NCBI RefSeq assembly: GCF_029626025.1
Contig: NZ_JARUBF010000001.1
Span: 1,612,001 to 1,676,000 of the forward strand
Source of the DNA: Solwaraspora sp. WMMD406
GTDB lineage: Bacteria > Actinomycetota > Actinomycetes > Mycobacteriales > Micromonosporaceae
DNA length: 64,000 bases
Reading direction: 5' to 3'
Positions within the stretch are counted from its first letter, which is position 1. Every line of letters begins with the position of its first letter. Made by a program: the position numbers and the translations under genes. The notes under the pieces are model-generated. The model was given only the letters and a program-made list of their open reading frames with translations. It did not search any database and was not told where the DNA came from. Shown here one piece after another: positions 30,196 through 39,400 of the stretch.

Positions 30196-31317
30196 GTGAC
30201 CAGTGCCGACTACGCTGACCAGCTTAAAGATCTTGACGCTACGCTCCGCCGGATCGAGGCGGTCATCGACATCGATCGACTGCACCGGGACCAGGCCGAG
30301 CTGGAGGAGGCCGCATCCGCCCCTGACCTGTGGAACGACCAGACGCGGGCGCAGGAGGTCACCTCCCGGCTGTCGTACGTCAACTCCGAGATCGGCAAGC
30401 TGGCGTCGTTGCGGTCCCGGCTGGACGACGCCGCCCTGTTGCTGGAGATGGCACAGGCCGAGTCCGACGCCGGCGCGGTGGCCGAGGTCGGCACCGAGCT
30501 GGCCGGACTGCACAAGGCGATCGAGGAACTGGAGGTTCGCACGCTGCTCTCCGGGGAGTACGACTCCCGGGAGGCGCTGGTGGCCATCCGAGCCGGGGCC
30601 GGTGGTGTGGACGCGGCCGACTTCGCCGAGATGCTGATGCGGATGTATCTGCGCTGGGCGGAGCGGCACGGTTACCCCACCGAGGTATACGAAACGTCGT
30701 ACGCGGAGGAGGCCGGTCTCAAATCGGCCACCTTCACGGTCAAGGCGCCGTACGCGTTCGGCACGCTCAGTGTCGAATCCGGTACCCACCGTCTCGTCCG
30801 GATCAGCCCCTTCGACAATCAGGGTCGGCGGCAGACCAGCTTCGCCGGCGTCGAGGTGCTGCCGGTGGTGGAGCAGACCGATCACATCGACATCCCGGAG
30901 AACGAGATCCGGGTCGACGTCTACCGGTCGTCCGGTCCGGGTGGGCAGAGCGTCAACACGACCGACTCCGCCGTGCGGCTCACCCACATCCCCACCGGCA
31001 TCGTCGTCACCTGCCAGAACGAAAAGTCCCAGCTGCAGAACAAGGCGTCGGCGTTGCGGGTGCTGCAGGCCCGGCTGCTGGAGCGCAAACGGCAGGAGGA
31101 GCAGGCCAAGATGGCCGGGCTCAAGACCGACGCGGCGGGCTCGTGGGGCGATCAGATGCGGTCGTACGTGCTGCACCCGTACCAGATGGTGAAAGATCTT
31201 CGCACCGAGCATGAGACCGGCAATCCGGTCGCGGTCTTCGACGGCGACCTCGACGCCTTCATCGAAGCCGGCATCCGGTGGCGTAAGCAGCGCGAGCTCG
31301 AGGAAGAGGTGCGATGA
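30196..31317 (+). CDS. prfB: Peptide chain release factor 2
   Basis: This 373-aa protein starts at GTG 30196. It carries the tripeptide anticodon SPF (VRISPFDNQ), specific for UGA/UAA recognition, and the catalytic GGQ loop (GPGGQSVN). No programmed +1 frameshift is needed: the whole gene is one frame, unlike E. coli prfB. In this genome RF2 competes with SelB at UGA codons, because a selenocysteine system is present at 52-56.5 kb. Confidence 0.97.
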   Translation: MTSADYADQLKDLDATLRRIEAVIDIDRLHRDQAELEEAASAPDLWNDQTRAQEVTSRLSYVNSEIGKLASLRSRLDDAALLLEMAQAESDAGAVAEVGTELAGLHKAIEELEVRTLLSGEYDSREALVAIRAGAGGVDAADFAEMLMRMYLRWAERHGYPTEVYETSYAEEAGLKSATFTVKAPYAFGTLSVESGTHRLVRISPFDNQGRRQTSFAGVEVLPVVEQTDHIDIPENEIRVDVYRSSGPGGQSVNTTDSAVRLTHIPTGIVVTCQNEKSQLQNKASALRVLQARLLERKRQEEQAKMAGLKTDAAGSWGDQMRSYVLHPYQMVKDLRTEHETGNPVAVFDGDLDAFIEAGIRWRKQRELEEEVR

Positions 31318-31535
31318 GTGCCGACCTGGCCGACTGTTCGGTCCGGATCGGATACGCGAAGCTCACGCATGATTACTAATCGTGTTTGCCTCTCGTGTAC
31401 TGGCTGTGACTGACGCCATCATTTCGGGTGGTGTCCGTCCGGTCCGGACGGCTGATTTCTCCGTTCTCGCTGGTGACAGCTGGTGCGAAACCTCGCGCAT
31501 AACCGACATAGGAGACATCGGCCATCAGGCTGGAC

Positions 31536-31563
31536 TTGGCGTAGCGGTTACACCGCGTAGACT
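31536..31563 (+). promoter_or_regulatory. Promoter of ftsE, predicted leaderless
   Basis: TTGGCG (31536-31541), a 16-base spacer and TAGACT (31558-31563) fit the sigma-70 consensus well. Transcription would begin close to the ftsE GTG at 31572, and no Shine-Dalgarno sequence precedes that codon. Bases 31318-31535 hold no gene. Confidence 0.6.
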
Positions 31564-31571
31564 CACCACCC

Positions 31572-32252
31572 GTGATTGCGCTCGAGCAAGTGACGAAGAC
31601 GTACCCGAAGGCGTCCCGGCCCTCGCTGGACAACGTGTCGGTCGCGATCGAGAAGGGCGAGTTCGTCTTCTTCATCGGTCCCTCCGGCTCCGGCAAGTCC
31701 ACGATCATCAAGCTGTTGCTGCACGAAGTGACGCCCAACAAGGGCAAGGTCATCGTGAACAGCAAGGACGTCACGACCATGCGATCCTGGAAGATCCCCA
31801 ACTTCCGGCGTTCGATCGGCTGTGTCTTCCAGGACTTCCGACTGCTGCCCAACCGCACCGCGTACGAGAACGTGGCGTTCGCCCTCGAGGTGATCGGCAA
31901 GACCAAGGCGGTGGCCCGTCGGGTCGTCCCCGAGGTGCTGGAACTGGTCGGCCTCGGCGGCAAGGAACACCGCTACCCGCACGAACTCTCCGGCGGTGAG
32001 CAGCAGCGGGTGGCGGTCGCCCGGGCGTTCGTCAACCGGCCGCTGATCCTGCTGGCGGACGAGCCGACCGGAAACCTGGATCCGGACACCTCGATCGAGA
32101 TCATGCGCCTGCTGGACCGGATCAACCGCACCGGCACGACGGTCGTGATGGTCACGCACGACTCCAACATCGTCAACCAGATGCGCCGCCGCGTCATCGA
32201 GATCGAAGCCGGCCGGATCGTCCGCGACCAAGCCCGCGGCGTCTACGGGTAG
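31572..32252 (+). CDS. ftsE: Cell-division ABC transporter ATPase FtsE
   Basis: This 226-aa protein starts with GTG. Walker A GPSGSGKS (Lys42), the Q-loop [20 protein letters not shown], signature LSGGEQQ and Walker [17 protein letters not shown] are complete. With FtsX it forms the divisome complex that controls peptidoglycan hydrolases through ATP hydrolysis. Confidence 0.97.
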   Translation: MIALEQVTKTYPKASRPSLDNVSVAIEKGEFVFFIGPSGSGKSTIIKLLLHEVTPNKGKVIVNSKDVTTMRSWKIPNFRRSIGCVFQDFRLLPNRTAYENVAFALEVIGKTKAVARRVVPEVLELVGLGGKEHRYPHELSGGEQQRVAVARAFVNRPLILLADEPTGNLDPDTSIEIMRLLDRINRTGTTVVMVTHDSNIVNQMRRRVIEIEAGRIVRDQARGVYG

Positions 32253-32376
32253 AGCCGACCGATCCCGGCGCGCGGGCGCGGGTCGGCTTCGGCCCGGACC
32301 CGCCCGGCGGGGTCGGGCGACAGTCGGCGTGTGGTGACCAAGAACGACTCTTTGCGGCAGATCCGGAAGGAACCCG

Positions 32377-33252
32377 ATGCGCGCGAAATATGTCCTGTCC
32401 GAAGTGATGGTCGGGCTGTGGCGCAACGTGACCATGACCATCGCCATGATCATCACCATGGCGGTGTCGCTCACCATGCTGGGCGCGAGTGGCCTGATGT
32501 ATCTCCAGGTCAACTCGATGAAGGACTTCTACTACGACCAGATCGAGGTCTCCATCTTCCTGGTCTCGGACGTCTCCGAGGAGCAGCGCAGCAGCCTGCA
32601 GAGCTCGCTGGACTCCGATCCGCTGATCTCCAACGTGACCTACGAGTCCAAGGACGAGGCGTACGCCCGCTTCCAGACCCTCTACCAGGACGCGCCGGAC
32701 CTGGTCAACGCGGTCAAGCCGGAACAGCTACCGGAGTCCTTCCGGATCAAGCTCATCGATCCTGAGGAATACCAGGCGATCTTCGACAAGTACAACGGCA
32801 CCGAAGGCATCGACGAGATCGTCGACCAGCGACGACTGCTGGACAAGATCTTCAACATCCTCGGCTCGGTGCAGAGCATGGCCCTGATCGCCGCTTCGAT
32901 CATGGCGATCGCGGCCTTGCTGCTGGTCGGGAACACCATCCAGGTGGCCGCCTACAGCAAGCGGCGCGAGGTGGCCGTCATGAAGCTGGTGGGTGCCTCG
33001 AACTGGTTCATCCAGGCGCCGTTCGTGCTGGAGGCCGTCGTCGCCGGGCTGCTCGGTTCATTGATCGGCTTCGGCGCGCTGGTGCTCGGCAAGGTTTTCC
33101 TGCTGGACGGATCGCTGCGCGACCTCACCGAGTTGCTCACCCCGATCGAGTGGAGCAGTGTCCTGCTGATGTTTCCGGTGATGGCCGGCGTGGGTGGCCT
33201 GGTCAGCGCGATCACCGCCTGGGTGACGCTGCGCTTCTACCTGCGGGTCTGA
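32377..33252 (+). CDS. ftsX: Cell-division permease FtsX
   Basis: This 291-aa protein is normal length for actinobacteria. A membrane segment at residues ~20-45 precedes a large extracytoplasmic domain, followed by three C-terminal segments (SIMAIAALLLVGNTIQVAAYSKRREVAVMKLVGASNWFI is the conserved core). The 124-base gap from ftsE contains a hairpin-like repeat (AGCCGACC ... GGGTCGGCT). Confidence 0.96.
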   Translation: MRAKYVLSEVMVGLWRNVTMTIAMIITMAVSLTMLGASGLMYLQVNSMKDFYYDQIEVSIFLVSDVSEEQRSSLQSSLDSDPLISNVTYESKDEAYARFQTLYQDAPDLVNAVKPEQLPESFRIKLIDPEEYQAIFDKYNGTEGIDEIVDQRRLLDKIFNILGSVQSMALIAASIMAIAALLLVGNTIQVAAYSKRREVAVMKLVGASNWFIQAPFVLEAVVAGLLGSLIGFGALVLGKVFLLDGSLRDLTELLTPIEWSSVLLMFPVMAGVGGLVSAITAWVTLRFYLRV

Positions 33253-33348
33253 CGGTAACGCCGGGTCGCGCCGACGCGCCCACCGCACCCGAAACAGGTG
33301 CCGGTGGGCGCGCCACCGCGCGGTACCATTGCGCGGTCCTCGATCGGC

Positions 33349-33504
33349 ACGGCAGATGGGGTACTCGTGGTGGAACACCGGGACCGGTTCGCCCGCTTCG
33401 GTGCCGAGTGTGTCGAGGCGGCGCTCGCCGCGCAGGGCCGGCGCCTCCTGGTTGTCGACCCGGCCGGGGTGGACGACGACCTGGTAGAGCACACTGAGAG
33501 GTAA
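33349..33504 (+). pseudogene. Fragment of an IS607-type serine recombinase (OrfA)
   Basis: About 50 codons read VLVVEHRDRFARFGAE followed by ALAAQGRRLLVVD and VDDDLVEHTER, then stop. This matches the middle of the catalytic domain of IS607-family serine resolvases (normally ~200 aa), where EHRDRLARFG and VDDDLV are conserved. The N-terminal HTH, the catalytic serine region and the C-terminal part are absent, so it is a non-functional remnant. It sits in the ftsX-smpB gap and ends immediately before the smpB ribosome site. Confidence 0.7.
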
Positions 33505-33516
33505 CGGAGGTGTGAC

Positions 33517-33993
33517 ATGCCACGGGAAAAGGGACGTAAGGTCGTCGCCTCGAATCGCAAGGCCCGGCACGACTACGCCATCACCGACGTCTACGAAGCC
33601 GGCATGGCCCTCACCGGCACCGAGGTCAAGTCCCTACGGGCCGGGCGGGCGTCGCTGGTGGACGCCTTCGCCCAGGAACGCCAGGGCGAGATCTACCTGT
33701 ACGGCATGCACATCCCCGAGTACGACCAGGGCACCTGGACCAACCACGAACCCCGGCGTACCCGCAAGTTGCTGCTGCACCGCACCGAGATCGACCGACT
33801 CTTCGGCAAGCTGCGTGAGGGTGGACTGACCCTGGTGCCGCTTTCGGTGTACTTCTCCGACGGCTGGGCCAAGGTGGAGCTGGCTCTCGCCCGGGGCAAG
33901 AAGTCCTACGACAAGCGGCAGGATCTGGCCAAGCGGGACGCCGACCGGGAGATCCAACGGGCCGTCGGCCGACGCGGCAAGGGGATGGACTGA
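33517..33993 (+). CDS. smpB: SsrA-binding protein SmpB
   Basis: This 158-aa protein has GGAGG 6-7 bases before the ATG. Conserved elements include [31 protein letters not shown] and the C-terminal basic tail [28 protein letters not shown]. It brings tmRNA to stalled ribosomes. The tmRNA gene lies about 1 kb downstream. Confidence 0.98.
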   Translation: MPREKGRKVVASNRKARHDYAITDVYEAGMALTGTEVKSLRAGRASLVDAFAQERQGEIYLYGMHIPEYDQGTWTNHEPRRTRKLLLHRTEIDRLFGKLREGGLTLVPLSVYFSDGWAKVELALARGKKSYDKRQDLAKRDADREIQRAVGRRGKGMD

Positions 33994-34038
33994 CCGTGCC
34001 GGGAGCTGGGCGGCTGATCACGGTGCCGGAGGGTCGTC

Positions 34039-34821
34039 GTGGCTAGGCACGCGGCCGAGGGCGCTGGTTCCGATGGCGCTGGTTCCGACGGCGCGGCCGG
34101 TGTCGGCCAGGTCGGACCGGACCCGGCTTCGGCCTCGATGTGGTCGTTGGCGCGATCCGGCTGGGCTGTCGCGCTCGGAGTGGTGCTCGCGCTCGTGTTC
34201 GGTGGGACGGTGTGGGCGGCGATCTCCCGCGGCGACGCCCCGCCAGCCCAGTTGATCATCGTCGCGCCGTCCGCCTCGTTGCCAGGCCCGCCCGCCCGGA
34301 TCGAGACCGAGCACGGACTCGGAGTCGGTCCGGTCACCCCCGGTCCGCAGGCGTCCGCCTCGCCCACCCCGACGCCCTCGGCATCGGTCAGCCCGTCGAC
34401 GGTCCCGCCGGTGCGGCCGTCCGTACCGGCGACCACCGGCGCGGAGCCCGGCGCGGAGCCCGGCTCACCGGTGGATCCGACCAGCGCCGGGCCGCCAGCA
34501 GCCGGGCCGGAGCTGACCGCGCGGTACGTGCTCAGTAGTACCTGGGATCAGGGTTTCGTCGCCAATGTCGACGTCGTCCACCGATCCGGCGGGAACCAGA
34601 CGTTCGAGGTGCGACTCAGCTATCCGGACAATGTGACCATAACGGTCACCGGCTACTGGAACGCCACGCCGACCGCGGCCGGATCGGTGCTGATCTTCGG
34701 TGGTGGACCGGTCGCTCCCGGCGGCACCATCCGGTTCGGGTTCCAAGCGGAGAAGAGCCGGCCGTCCCAGGTCGATCCGGTCGGCTGCACGGTCAACGGG
34801 CACCCCTGCGTCGGCTTCTGA
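34039..34821 (+). CDS. Membrane-anchored protein with degenerate CBM2-like domain
   Basis: This is a 260-aa protein with a GTG start. One membrane segment lies near residues 45-63 (WAVALGVVLALVFGGTVWA). A Pro/Ser/Thr-rich linker of ~90 residues precedes a C-terminal domain from ~residue 155 resembling a family-2 carbohydrate-binding module (STWDQGFVANVDVVHRSG ... PGGTIRFGFQAEKS), with a Cys pair near the end (GCTVNGHPC). Of the surface tryptophans that bind cellulose in CBM2, at least one appears replaced. It is probably an outward-facing wall- or polysaccharide-binding protein; the ligand is uncertain. Confidence 0.72.
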   Translation: MARHAAEGAGSDGAGSDGAAGVGQVGPDPASASMWSLARSGWAVALGVVLALVFGGTVWAAISRGDAPPAQLIIVAPSASLPGPPARIETEHGLGVGPVTPGPQASASPTPTPSASVSPSTVPPVRPSVPATTGAEPGAEPGSPVDPTSAGPPAAGPELTARYVLSSTWDQGFVANVDVVHRSGGNQTFEVRLSYPDNVTITVTGYWNATPTAAGSVLIFGGGPVAPGGTIRFGFQAEKSRPSQVDPVGCTVNGHPCVGF

Positions 34822-34830
34822 CCGTCGGCC

Positions 34831-34887
34831 GGGCGGTTCGCGACGCGGCGGGCGGTTCGCGACGCGGCGGGCGGTTCGCGACGCGCC
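34831..34887 (+). repeat. Three tandem 19-bp repeats
   Basis: The unit GGGCGGTTCGCGACGCGGC occurs twice perfectly, and a third copy differs at its second-last base (GCC). It lies between the CBM2-like gene and ssrA, immediately followed by sequence that probably holds the ssrA promoter. Confidence 0.9.
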
Positions 34888-35046
34888 GCCTTGGTGGTAA
34901 CCGGAATGAAGCTCGGCGCTCGAGGCGTTAGGATTGGCAGACCGCGAGCCACGCGGACCGGTCGACCATCGCAGGGTGGTCGGACGATCGCCAGGTCCAA
35001 CGGCCACTTGGCCGCTGTCGGGCGATCACCCGGACAGACCCACCCA

Positions 35047-35417
35047 GGGGGTGACTGGTTTCGACTTCGTACGTTGCGGCAGGGGAAGCGAGCCGAGGAA
35101 GCCGACGTCGTCTCGAGAATCGGTCGTCGGAAACCAATAAGCGCCAATTCCAAGCGCGCTGACTTCGCTCTCGCCGCCTGAGGCGAGTAGCAAGTCTGTC
35201 GGTCTGGGAGTGCCTTCGGCCCAGTAACCGGCATCAGCTAGAGGGCTGGCCAAGCGAACCCGGTCGCGGGGTTCGTGCGGTGAGATCAAACGCGGCTGGG
35301 CCCGTCACATCGACTCGCTCGCGTGATCGGTGGGGCCGAGTAGAGGCATAGCGAGCTGCGCTCGGAGAAGCCCTGGCAAGACGCCGAAGGACCCGGGTTC
35401 GATTCCCGGCACCTCCA
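35047..35417 (+). ncRNA. ssrA: tmRNA (transfer-messenger RNA)
   Basis: The 5' end GGGGGTGACTGGTTTCGAC pairs with the 3' end CACCTCC (35410-35416) to form a 7-bp acceptor stem; the T-arm GGGTTCGATTCCC is at 35396-35408. The internal tag frame starts at 35143 and encodes ANSKRADFALAA before the stop TGA (35179-35181), ending in the conserved ALAA degradation signal. CCA is not encoded. It rescues stalled ribosomes with SmpB. Confidence 0.96.
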
Positions 35418-35427
35418 CTGGTGACCG

Positions 35428-35461
35428 CCGGCACCACCGCCCGTCGTGGCGGTGGTGCCGG
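35428..35461 (+). terminator. Strong intrinsic terminator of ssrA
   Basis: A perfect 14-bp stem (35428-35441 with 35448-35461), a 6-base loop and a trailing TTTC follow 11 bases after the tmRNA 3' end. Confidence 0.9.
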
Positions 35462-35532
35462 TTTCACTATCTGTAACCCAAGTTGCCGGTAGAGGTGGGA
35501 ACCCGGCGCCGATCCGATACGTCTGACCCGAC

Positions 35533-36534
35533 ATGCGCCGTTTCACCGCCCTGTTGGGCCTACCACTGATCCTGATCGCTGGCTGCGCCCGTACCGACGG
35601 GTCCGGTCCCGGTAGCCCCGGCAGCTCCGCCGCCCACCGCTGGGAAGCGTTCCAGCAGCGGGCCGACGAGGTGGCCGAGGCATGGCGCGGGGCACCCGGG
35701 CTGGACCAGTGGCACACCGGGTACGCGCCGCTGCAGAGCCGGACCGTGCTGCCCGGCGAACCGGGGTTCACCCCGGAAACCGAACAGGCGTTCCACGCCG
35801 GTTGGTACCAGACCGAGGTGGCACTGCCGACCGATCAGCCGCCCGCCGGCACGGTCGGCTTCCCCGACGGCACGCTCGACGTACCGCTGGTCAGCGCCGC
35901 CGACGCGTACGGCGAACTGCGCCAGAGCGATCCGCCGGAGTGCCCCGCCGATCGACCCGGACCGGACGATCGACCCGGACCGGACGCGACGCCGGCGACC
36001 AGCCCTGCGGGTAGCCCCGCGGCGAGCGCTGGCCCGGACAGCAGCGTCAGCTCCGGCGAGCTCGGCGGCTGCCAGGGACTCACCGTGACAGCGGCCACCC
36101 TCGGTACCGTCGACTTGCTGACCAGCCGGGGCACCGCCACGGTGCCGGCCTGGCTCTTCGACGTCGCCGAACTGGCCACCCCGGTCGCCCGGGTCGCGGT
36201 CGACGAGTCCGTCGCGGTCCCGGCACCCAGCCCGCGAGCACCGGAGGCGAGCGGCTTGACCGACTTCGTCGCCGCCCAGGATCTCACCGACGTCGCCGGC
36301 ACCGAGCTCGGCTTCCGGCTCGGTGTCGGCGCCTGCGACAGCGACATCACTCCGTTCGTCCAGGAGTACGACGACGTCGTGGTCGTGTCCGGCAGCGTCG
36401 TCCGTACCGCTGAGGTGTGCACCGACCAACTGCTGTTCCATCCGGTACGGGTGACCCTCGACGAGCCGCTGGGCGACCGGACGGTCCTGGACGCGCTTAC
36501 CGCGGCACTGCTGCGTATCGACTCGGTCGGCTGA
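35533..36534 (+). CDS. Secreted lipoprotein of unknown function
   Basis: This 333-aa protein has a signal peptide ending in lipobox LILIAGC, so it is lipid-anchored on the outer face of the membrane. Residues ~30-100 contain a conserved-looking WYQTEVALPTDQ stretch, the middle is a Pro/Asp/Gly-rich repeat (RPGPDDRPGPD), and three cysteines in the C-terminal half (GGCQG, GACDSD, EVCTD) could form a disulfide. The family is not recognised. Confidence 0.78.
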   Translation: MRRFTALLGLPLILIAGCARTDGSGPGSPGSSAAHRWEAFQQRADEVAEAWRGAPGLDQWHTGYAPLQSRTVLPGEPGFTPETEQAFHAGWYQTEVALPTDQPPAGTVGFPDGTLDVPLVSAADAYGELRQSDPPECPADRPGPDDRPGPDATPATSPAGSPAASAGPDSSVSSGELGGCQGLTVTAATLGTVDLLTSRGTATVPAWLFDVAELATPVARVAVDESVAVPAPSPRAPEASGLTDFVAAQDLTDVAGTELGFRLGVGACDSDITPFVQEYDDVVVVSGSVVRTAEVCTDQLLFHPVRVTLDEPLGDRTVLDALTAALLRIDSVG

Positions 36535-36537
36535 GCC

Positions 36538-36834
36538 ATGCCGCAGCCCTACGGTCCTGATCCCGAGGTGGGCGCCGGCGCCGCCGGACACCCACGGATC
36601 ATCAGGTGGCGGTTCCCCCGACAATGGGGGAAGGTCCGCCGGTCGGCGGACCTTCCGACACCGCCGGTCTTCGAGCTGCCGGTGCCGACGCCCGGTGACG
36701 CGGTGATCCTGGCCGGCGATGACAAGACGGCCCATCGGATCCGCATGTGTCTGGAGGTCGCCGGGATCACCGCCGAGGTCGTGGTGATCCCGCAGTCAGG
36801 GCAGCTCGAAGGGGAGCGTGATCCCGTCGAGTGA
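36538..36834 (+). CDS. Hypothetical protein (98 aa), 3' end overlaps mtnP
   Basis: An ATG occurs 3 bases after the lipoprotein stop. The C-terminal half has a nucleotide-binding-like pattern (DAVILAGDDKTAHRIRMCLEVAGITAEVVVIP), which reads like a real folded domain rather than a shadow frame. The last 39 bases overlap the convergent mtnP gene. Function is unknown. Confidence 0.5.
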   Translation: MPQPYGPDPEVGAGAAGHPRIIRWRFPRQWGKVRRSADLPTPPVFELPVPTPGDAVILAGDDKTAHRIRMCLEVAGITAEVVVIPQSGQLEGERDPVE

Positions 36835-37599
36835 GTTGGCGCAGCGGCACTCCCGCCGCGCCGGCCAGGCGGTCAGCGCGGACAACAGCAGCGTACGTAG
36901 CCGGGCGGTGTTCTCACCGAAGACCCGGAACACCTCTTCCTGGGTGACCGCCTCCCCGCCCGCCACGCCCGCGTCGTGGTCGGTGACCAGCGCGATCGAC
37001 GTGTAGCAGAGCGCCAGCTCCCGGGCGAGAACCGCCTCGGGGTGACCGGTCATGTTGACCACCGCGCCGCCGATCGCGGTGAACCACCGGGATTCCGCCC
37101 GGGTGGAGAACCGGGGACCCTCGATCACGACCACCGCGCCGCCGTCGTGCGGTGCCAGTCCCTGCTCGGTCGCGGTCCGCAACAACACCGACCGACCCAC
37201 CGGGCAGTACGGGTCGGCGAAGCTGACGTGCACCGCGCCCTTGTCGTAGAAGGTCTGGACCCGCCCGCTGGTCCGGTCGATCAACTGGTCGGGGACGACG
37301 AACGTACCCGGGCCCAGCTCCGGCCGCAGACCGCCGACCGCGCACGGGGCCAACACCTGTCGGACCCCGAGTGACCGCAACGCCCACATGTTGGCCCGGT
37401 AGGGGATCAGGTGCGGCGGGTGCCGGTGATCCCGGCCGTGCCGGGGCAGGAACGCCACCGTACGGCCACCGACATCGGCGATCGTGATCGCGTCCGACGG
37501 TGCCCCGTACGGAGTGTCCACCTGATGCTCCACGGCGTCGTCCAGCAACGCGTACAGCCCCGAACCGCCGATGACCGCCAGCTCTGCCTGTGCCTGCAT
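36796..37599 (-). CDS. mtnP: S-methyl-5'-thioadenosine phosphorylase
   Basis: This 267-aa protein starts with ATG; GGGGAGG lies 7 bases upstream. The purine-phosphorylase fold is clear: GGSGLYALLDD at the N-terminus, AFLPRHGRDH-type RHG motif, IEGPRFSTRAES and NMTGHPEAVLARELALCYTSIALVTDHDAG. It splits methylthioadenosine to adenine and methylthioribose-1-P in methionine salvage. Confidence 0.95.
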   Translation of the reverse strand: MQAQAELAVIGGSGLYALLDDAVEHQVDTPYGAPSDAITIADVGGRTVAFLPRHGRDHRHPPHLIPYRANMWALRSLGVRQVLAPCAVGGLRPELGPGTFVVPDQLIDRTSGRVQTFYDKGAVHVSFADPYCPVGRSVLLRTATEQGLAPHDGGAVVVIEGPRFSTRAESRWFTAIGGAVVNMTGHPEAVLARELALCYTSIALVTDHDAGVAGGEAVTQEEVFRVFGENTARLRTLLLSALTAWPARRECRCANSLDGITLPFELP

Positions 37600-37795
37600 C
37601 CGTCAGCCTCCCCAGTCGAGCGGTCGTGGCCGAAACAGCGATGCCACACCCGCACGGCTAGACCTTAACCGCGCCCTGTCGGGCAAGCTATGGTGCCAGA
37701 CATGGCGTTCACTGCACCCGTGGTGACGGGCGACCCTCCGAAACCGCGGACTTCCGGACACGCGTGGCAAGGACCCGCTGGTACGGGAGGTCGTG

Positions 37796-38386
37796 ATGCA
37801 CGGTGAGGGTCAACGAATCGGGGGACGGTCGATGGCGTCGATGACCGGCCAACTGCTGGTCGCGACGCCCGCGTTGAAGGACCCCAACTTCGACCGTACG
37901 GTCGTGCTGCTCGTGGCGCACGAAGCCGGCGGGGCGCTCGGTGTGGTGCTCAACCGGGCCACCGAGGTGCCGGTCGCCGACGTGCTGGGAGCCTGGAGCG
38001 CGCTGGCCCGCGAACCGTCGGTGCTCTTCGAGGGCGGGCCGGTGCAGCCCGAGTCGGCGATCTGCCTGGCCCGGACCCGAACCGGTTCCGGTCGGGTCCG
38101 GGGCTTCCACCGGATCGCCGGTGTGCTGGGCACGATCGACCTGTCGACCGATCCCGAGCCGCTGGCCGAGTCGATCTCCGGGATCCGGGTCTTCGCCGGC
38201 TACTCGGGCTGGTCGGCCGGACAGTTGGAGGAGGAGATCAACGCCGGCTCCTGGTTCGTGCTCGATGGCCTGCCGGACGACCCGTTCATGTCCCGCCCGG
38301 AGGATCTCTGGCCGATGGTGCTGCGCCGGCAGGGGGGCATGATGTCGGCAGTGGCACACTTCCCGGCGGACGTCGCGATGAACTGA
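37796..38386 (+). CDS. AlgH/YqgE (UPF0301) family protein
   Basis: This is 196 aa from the ATG at 37796, with GGGAGG 5 bases upstream. Family motifs are GQLLVATPALKDPNFDRTVVLL, GALGVVLNR, FEGGPVQPES and FAGYSGWSAGQLEEEINAGSW. The role is unknown; in Pseudomonas AlgH influences alginate regulation. Confidence 0.92.
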   Translation: MHGEGQRIGGRSMASMTGQLLVATPALKDPNFDRTVVLLVAHEAGGALGVVLNRATEVPVADVLGAWSALAREPSVLFEGGPVQPESAICLARTRTGSGRVRGFHRIAGVLGTIDLSTDPEPLAESISGIRVFAGYSGWSAGQLEEEINAGSWFVLDGLPDDPFMSRPEDLWPMVLRRQGGMMSAVAHFPADVAMN

Positions 38387-38460
38387 CCGACCCCGCGAGA
38401 TGACCGGCCGGGCCGGCGTGTGTAATATTGCCCCGGTGCCCGGGAGTTCCGGGCCGACCG

Positions 38461-38533
38461 GGGGCCGTGGCGCAGCTGGTAGCGCACCACACTGGCAGTG
38501 TGGGGGTCAGGGGTTCGAGTCCCCTCGGCTCCA
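38461..38533 (+). tRNA. tRNA-Ala (anticodon GGC)
   Basis: Acceptor GGGGCCG pairs with CGGCTCC (one G-U), the D arm is GCGC ... GCGC, the anticodon arm CCACA-CTGGCAG-TGTGG carries GGC, and the T arm is GGGG-TTCGAGT-CCCC. CCA is not encoded. Confidence 0.95.
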
Positions 38534-38552
38534 CCCCGTTTTTGTGCAGTTC

Positions 38553-38584
38553 AATCGGCACCAGTCATCGGCTGGTGCCGATTT
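38553..38584 (+). terminator. Terminator after tRNA-Ala
   Basis: A 12-bp stem (38553-38564 with 38572-38583) with a 7-base loop and ATTTT on its 3' side lies 20 bases after the tRNA. Confidence 0.88.
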
Positions 38585-38893
38585 TGTGATCTCGTGGTCA
38601 CACTGCGCCCGTCCGCTGCGCCGTACACCGACGATTTCCGATCCCTTCCAGGGGGTCCGAGGCCTTCCGCAAGCGGTTGGGGTGTCGTGTCCGGCGGTCC
38701 GCCCGGACCAGGTGGCGAAGCCTTCTCCGGGACCAGGTCCGGCCGGACGGAGGTGACCGCAGGCGGTGCGCCCTTTCCGATGGGCGTGGCGGGTAGGAGC
38801 CGACGATGAAGGTGGACGACGGACCGGCCGCCCACCCCATCGGCGGTCACCGTCGCCGGCAGCCACCGGTCGTCGCCGCACCGCCTGCCATGG
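38585..38893. other. Gene-free stretch at the border of the accessory region
   Basis: Open frames exist on both strands, but none has a ribosome site, recognisable protein sequence or neighbour context. It separates the conserved core (tRNA-Ala) from the accessory block starting with the SnoaL-like gene. Confidence 0.5.
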
Positions 38894-39400
38894 TCACAGC
38901 GGCAAACCGAGTTGTCGTGCGACAGTGAGGAAGTCGTAGTAGATCCGGCCGCTCGCGATCCGGCCGTCCCGGAACTGGTAGAGCTCGCAGCTCAGACCCT
39001 CCACCGACCGGCCGCTCGGCGGCAGCGCGTCGCCGTTGGGCAGCTCGAACGGGCCGGTCTGGGTACCCCGGTTGACAACTTCGGCGACTGCGGTGTCGCC
39101 GCGTACGACGAGCGCGGTGATCTCCGTCCGGGCGTCCGGCATCGCCCGGCGGTTGGTGCGCTGCCGGGCGAGGTACGGCTCCGGGCCGGTGGTGTGCTCC
39201 CCGGCCGCAACGTCATACGCCGCGTAGTCCTCGGTCAGTAGCTCGGCCATCGCGGTGATGTCGTCACGGTTGAATCGCGCGTACAGCTCACGCAGGGTCG
39301 CCTCGTTGCGGGCCTCGCGGTCCGGATCGGTGTCCGCCTGCGCGAGCAGGCCGATCAGAAAATCCCGCGTTTCCGCGCCGAGTGTTTTCGTTCTGGTCAC
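38894..39400 (-). CDS. SnoaL-like (NTF2-fold) protein, polyketide-cyclase/ester-cyclase type
   Basis: This is 168 aa from the GTG at 39400, with GGAGGT 6 bases upstream; the frame stays open further but without a ribosome site. The NTF2-like sequence features are LRELYARFNRDDITAMAELLTEDYAAYDVA and SCELYQFRDGRIASGRIYYDFLTVARQLGL, typical of SnoaL-like proteins. They may be enzymes or binding proteins; the fold does not fix the function. It is divergent from the first FG-GAP lipoprotein. Confidence 0.82.
   Translation of the reverse strand: MTRTKTLGAETRDFLIGLLAQADTDPDREARNEATLRELYARFNRDDITAMAELLTEDYAAYDVAAGEHTTGPEPYLARQRTNRRAMPDARTEITALVVRGDTAVAEVVNRGTQTGPFELPNGDALPPSGRSVEGLSCELYQFRDGRIASGRIYYDFLTVARQLGLPL

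Noticed and set aside
30196-30300. Programmed +1 frameshift site in prfB
   Set aside because: The gene reads in one frame with no internal UGA, so none is needed.
38461-38533. tRNA-Ala as an integration site with a duplicated 3' end
   Set aside because: No copy of its T-arm/acceptor 3' sequence was found elsewhere in the window, and no integrase gene is present.
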